From Bradyrhizobium uaiense (GTDB taxonomy: Bacteria > Pseudomonadota > Alphaproteobacteria > Rhizobiales > Xanthobacteraceae): a DNA stretch of 51,531 bases. The DNA lies in assembly GCF_010811875.1 (NCBI RefSeq), contig NZ_VKHP01000030.1, forward strand, positions 1-51,531. Reading direction: 5' to 3'. Shown piece after piece: positions 49,845 through 51,531 of this stretch. The notes beneath the pieces were generated by a model. It saw only the letters and a list, made by a program, of their open reading frames with translations, was not told where the DNA came from and searched no databases. Position numbers and translations under genes: made by a program. Numbering within the stretch: the stretch's first letter is position 1; each line of letters starts with the position of its first letter.

Positions 49845-51157
49845 AGACCGAGTTTACCCTGGCGCAGCTTGCCGATCCCGACATCAAGGAAGCCGACAAG
49901 ATCCTGCGCGCGTGCGTGCATTGCGGCTTCTGCACCGCGACCTGCCCGACCTATGTGCTGCTCGGCGACGAGCTCGATAGCCCGCGCGGCCGCATTTACC
50001 TGATCAAGGAGATGCTGGAGAAGGACAAGCCGCCGACGGCAGACGTGGTCAAGCATATCGACCGCTGCCTGTCGTGCCTGGCCTGCATGACCACCTGTCC
50101 GTCGGGCGTAAACTACATGCACCTCGTCGACCAGGCCCGGGTCAGGATCGAGCGGGACTACCAGCGCCCGATGGCCGAGCGGCTGCTGCGGTCGGTGCTC
50201 GCCTTCGTGCTGCCGCGGCCGGGCCTGTTCCGGATCAGCATGATCATGGCCGGGCTCGCCCGTCCGTTCGCGGCGCTGCTGCCGACGCCGTCGGTCGGCG
50301 CGGCGAACCCGGGCCTGCTGCGGCGGATCAAGGCGATGCTGGCGCTGGCGCCGCGCAGCCTTCCGCAGCCCGGTCCGGCTGCGGGAACCGTGTTCGCGCC
50401 GATCGGCCGGCGGCGCGGCCGGGTCGCATTGCTGCAGGGCTGCGCCCAGCAGGTGCTGGCGCCGCGCATCAATCAGGCCGCGATCAACGTCCTGACCCGG
50501 CACGGCGTCGAGGTGGTGCTGGTCAAGGACGAGCAATGCTGCGGCGCGTTGACCCATCACATGGGGCAGGATGACGACGCGCTGGCGCGCGCGCGGGCCA
50601 ACATCGCGGTGTGGCAAAGGGAAGCGGACCAGAACGGGCTGGACGCCATTCTGGTGACGACGTCGGGCTGTGGGACAGTTGTCAAAGACTACGGCTACCT
50701 GCTGCGCGAGGACAAAAGATTCGCTGGGCCGGCCAAGCAAATCTCGGCGCTGGCGAAGGATATCACCGAGTATCTCAGCACTCTCAAGCTCGCACCTTCA
50801 ACGCAGAAGGGCGACGTCACCGTTGCCTATCACTCGGCTTGTTCGTTGCAGCATGGACAGAAAATCACTCAACTTCCGAAAGAATTGCTTTCCAAGAATG
50901 GATTCGTGGTGAAAGATGTACCTGAGAGCCATTTGTGTTGCGGTTCGGCGGGGACCTACAACATTCTCCAGCCCGACATTGCGAGCAGATTGCGCGATCG
51001 CAAGGTCGCCAATATTGCGCTTGTCAAACCGGACATGATCGCTGCGGGCAATATTGGCTGCATGGTTCAGATTGCCGGCGGTACGTCAGTTCCTGTGGTG
51101 CACACGATTGAGCTTCTCGATTGGGCGACAGGAGGTCCCCGGCCAGGATTGAATTGA
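49841..51157 (+). CDS. glcF: Glycolate oxidase iron-sulfur subunit GlcF
   Basis: 438 residues from ATG 49841. Two 4Fe-4S ferredoxin motifs are present: CVHCGFCTATCP (Cys25, 28, 31, 35) and CLSCLACMTTCP (Cys76, 79, 82, 86). Two CCG domains follow, with DEQCCGALTHH and ESHLCCGSAGTYN. It relays electrons from GlcD/E to the quinone pool. Base composition changes inside the gene: by my count 50281-50340 is 46/60 GC and 50881-50940 is 25/60, although the protein remains a normal GlcF to its end. Confidence 0.96.
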   Translation: MKTEFTLAQLADPDIKEADKILRACVHCGFCTATCPTYVLLGDELDSPRGRIYLIKEMLEKDKPPTADVVKHIDRCLSCLACMTTCPSGVNYMHLVDQARVRIERDYQRPMAERLLRSVLAFVLPRPGLFRISMIMAGLARPFAALLPTPSVGAANPGLLRRIKAMLALAPRSLPQPGPAAGTVFAPIGRRRGRVALLQGCAQQVLAPRINQAAINVLTRHGVEVVLVKDEQCCGALTHHMGQDDDALARARANIAVWQREADQNGLDAILVTTSGCGTVVKDYGYLLREDKRFAGPAKQISALAKDITEYLSTLKLAPSTQKGDVTVAYHSACSLQHGQKITQLPKELLSKNGFVVKDVPESHLCCGSAGTYNILQPDIASRLRDRKVANIALVKPDMIAAGNIGCMVQIAGGTSVPVVHTIELLDWATGGPRPGLN

Positions 51158-51385
51158 TCGACTGCCACTCGAGCATGATCCGGACCCCAGCCTTGCCCTG
51201 ACGCAGCGTGTCTGACGCAATGTGAAGGACCGGCGCTTCCTCAGCCACAGACGCGAAGCGATCGCGCGGCCATCATGCCCGACAAGCGAAGTGGAGGGTG
51301 CCTCTCCCCGAGGTGCAGTCAACGACCGGCAAGCGATCACTTCAATACGCGGTGGACTCAAATCAGCGGCAACAGGAGGACCACG

Positions 51386-51531
51386 ATGGCGAAGGCGAAG
51401 AAGGCGAAGAAAAGCAAGAAGGCCAAAAAGGCCAAGAAGGCGGTAGCGGCGAAGAAGAAGTCCGCGAAGAAGTCGGCCAAGAAGGCCGCGAAGAAATCAG
51501 CCAAGAAGTCTGCAAAGAAATCGGCGAAGAA
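51386..51531 (+). CDS. Histone H1-like lysine/alanine-repeat protein, cut by window edge
   Basis: ATG 51386 has AGGAGG six bases upstream. The 48 visible codons encode only Ala, Lys, Ser and Val after Met, as KKAKKSKKAKKAKK then KKSAKKSAKKAAKKSAKK repeats. This is the composition of bacterial H1-like (Hc1/HctB or AlgP-like) DNA-binding tails, which compact the nucleoid or bind RNA. The repeats are also unstable at DNA level. The rest of the gene is outside the window. Confidence 0.85.
   Translation, partial: MAKAKKAKKSKKAKKAKKAVAAKKKSAKKSAKKAAKKSAKKSAKKSAK

Noticed and set aside
51222..51446. A 74-codon frame overlapping the H1-like gene start
   Set aside because: It overlaps the well-supported AGGAGG-led start in another frame, and its end is a frame-shifted reading of the lysine repeats.

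Overview
The window comes from a high-GC alphaproteobacterium. The best fit is Bradyrhizobium or a close relative in the Nitrobacteraceae. Signs are the zinc-less 41-residue ribosomal protein bL36, glycolate oxidase glcD/E/F, a GGGCAAAGCGAAGCGTGCCC-type REP element next to a RAYT remnant, an H1-like lysine/alanine-repeat protein, and long antisense open frames caused by third-position GC. No rRNA, tRNA, CRISPR array, intact insertion sequence or phage gene was recognised. The placement is inference from sequence familiarity, not from a search.

Layout. 1-3013 (minus): a small catabolic operon of an Ldh-type dehydrogenase, an LLM flavin monooxygenase and a fumarylacetoacetate-hydrolase-family protein cut by the window edge. 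3368-7531 (plus): a five-GAF, GGDEF and EAL cyclic-di-GMP protein with all signature motifs intact. 7505-9191: a small hypothetical protein, an exported cupin and an exported DUF1080 protein. 9253-27153: a polysaccharide locus. Its minus-strand half runs DUF6492, flippase, methyltransferase, polysaccharide deacetylase, Wzz/BY-kinase-like protein, GH5 endoglycanase and polymerase-like membrane protein. Its other half holds a GH26-like hydrolase, a radical SAM/SPASM enzyme, a GT2 glycosyltransferase, an O-antigen-ligase/polymerase, a GT-B glycosyltransferase, a JmjC/cupin-like putative oxygenase and a GNAT (FemAB/BioF2-like) acyltransferase. 27177-36114: DUF5996, a B12-binding radical SAM protein, a wrbA-pirin pair divergent from a LysR gene, a REP/RAYT scar, a Cys-rich secreted protein, a YbaK editing protein, a HAD dehalogenase with a dienelactone hydrolase, and an amidohydrolase. 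36584-39097: rpmJ, a TPR protein, a 58-residue protein and an alpha/beta hydrolase. 39180-41386: a PoxB-like TPP enzyme facing a cytochrome c across a strong shared terminator. 41622-51157: glcD, then accessory genes (dienelactone hydrolase, hypothetical protein, two tandem acyltransferases, exported ABM protein, ArsR regulator), then glcEF. The window ends inside the H1-like gene.

How the genes work together. The 18-kb polysaccharide locus has chain-length control, flippase, two polymerase/ligase candidates, three glycosyltransferase-like proteins, decorating enzymes and two secreted glycanases. This is a nearly complete Wzx/Wzy-type secretion kit, but it lacks a recognisable priming transferase and an outer-membrane exporter. 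Its most unusual parts are the radical SAM and JmjC-like enzymes and a BY-kinase domain whose Walker A lysine is replaced. The neighbouring cyclic-di-GMP protein is a plausible but unproven regulator of surface polysaccharide.

The glcD-glcEF interval shows visible rearrangement. A 39-40 bp copy of the glcD 3' end flanks the dienelactone hydrolase gene. A unit of about 1.3 kb carrying an acyltransferase gene plus leader is tandemly duplicated. Base composition drops sharply in the last third of glcF.
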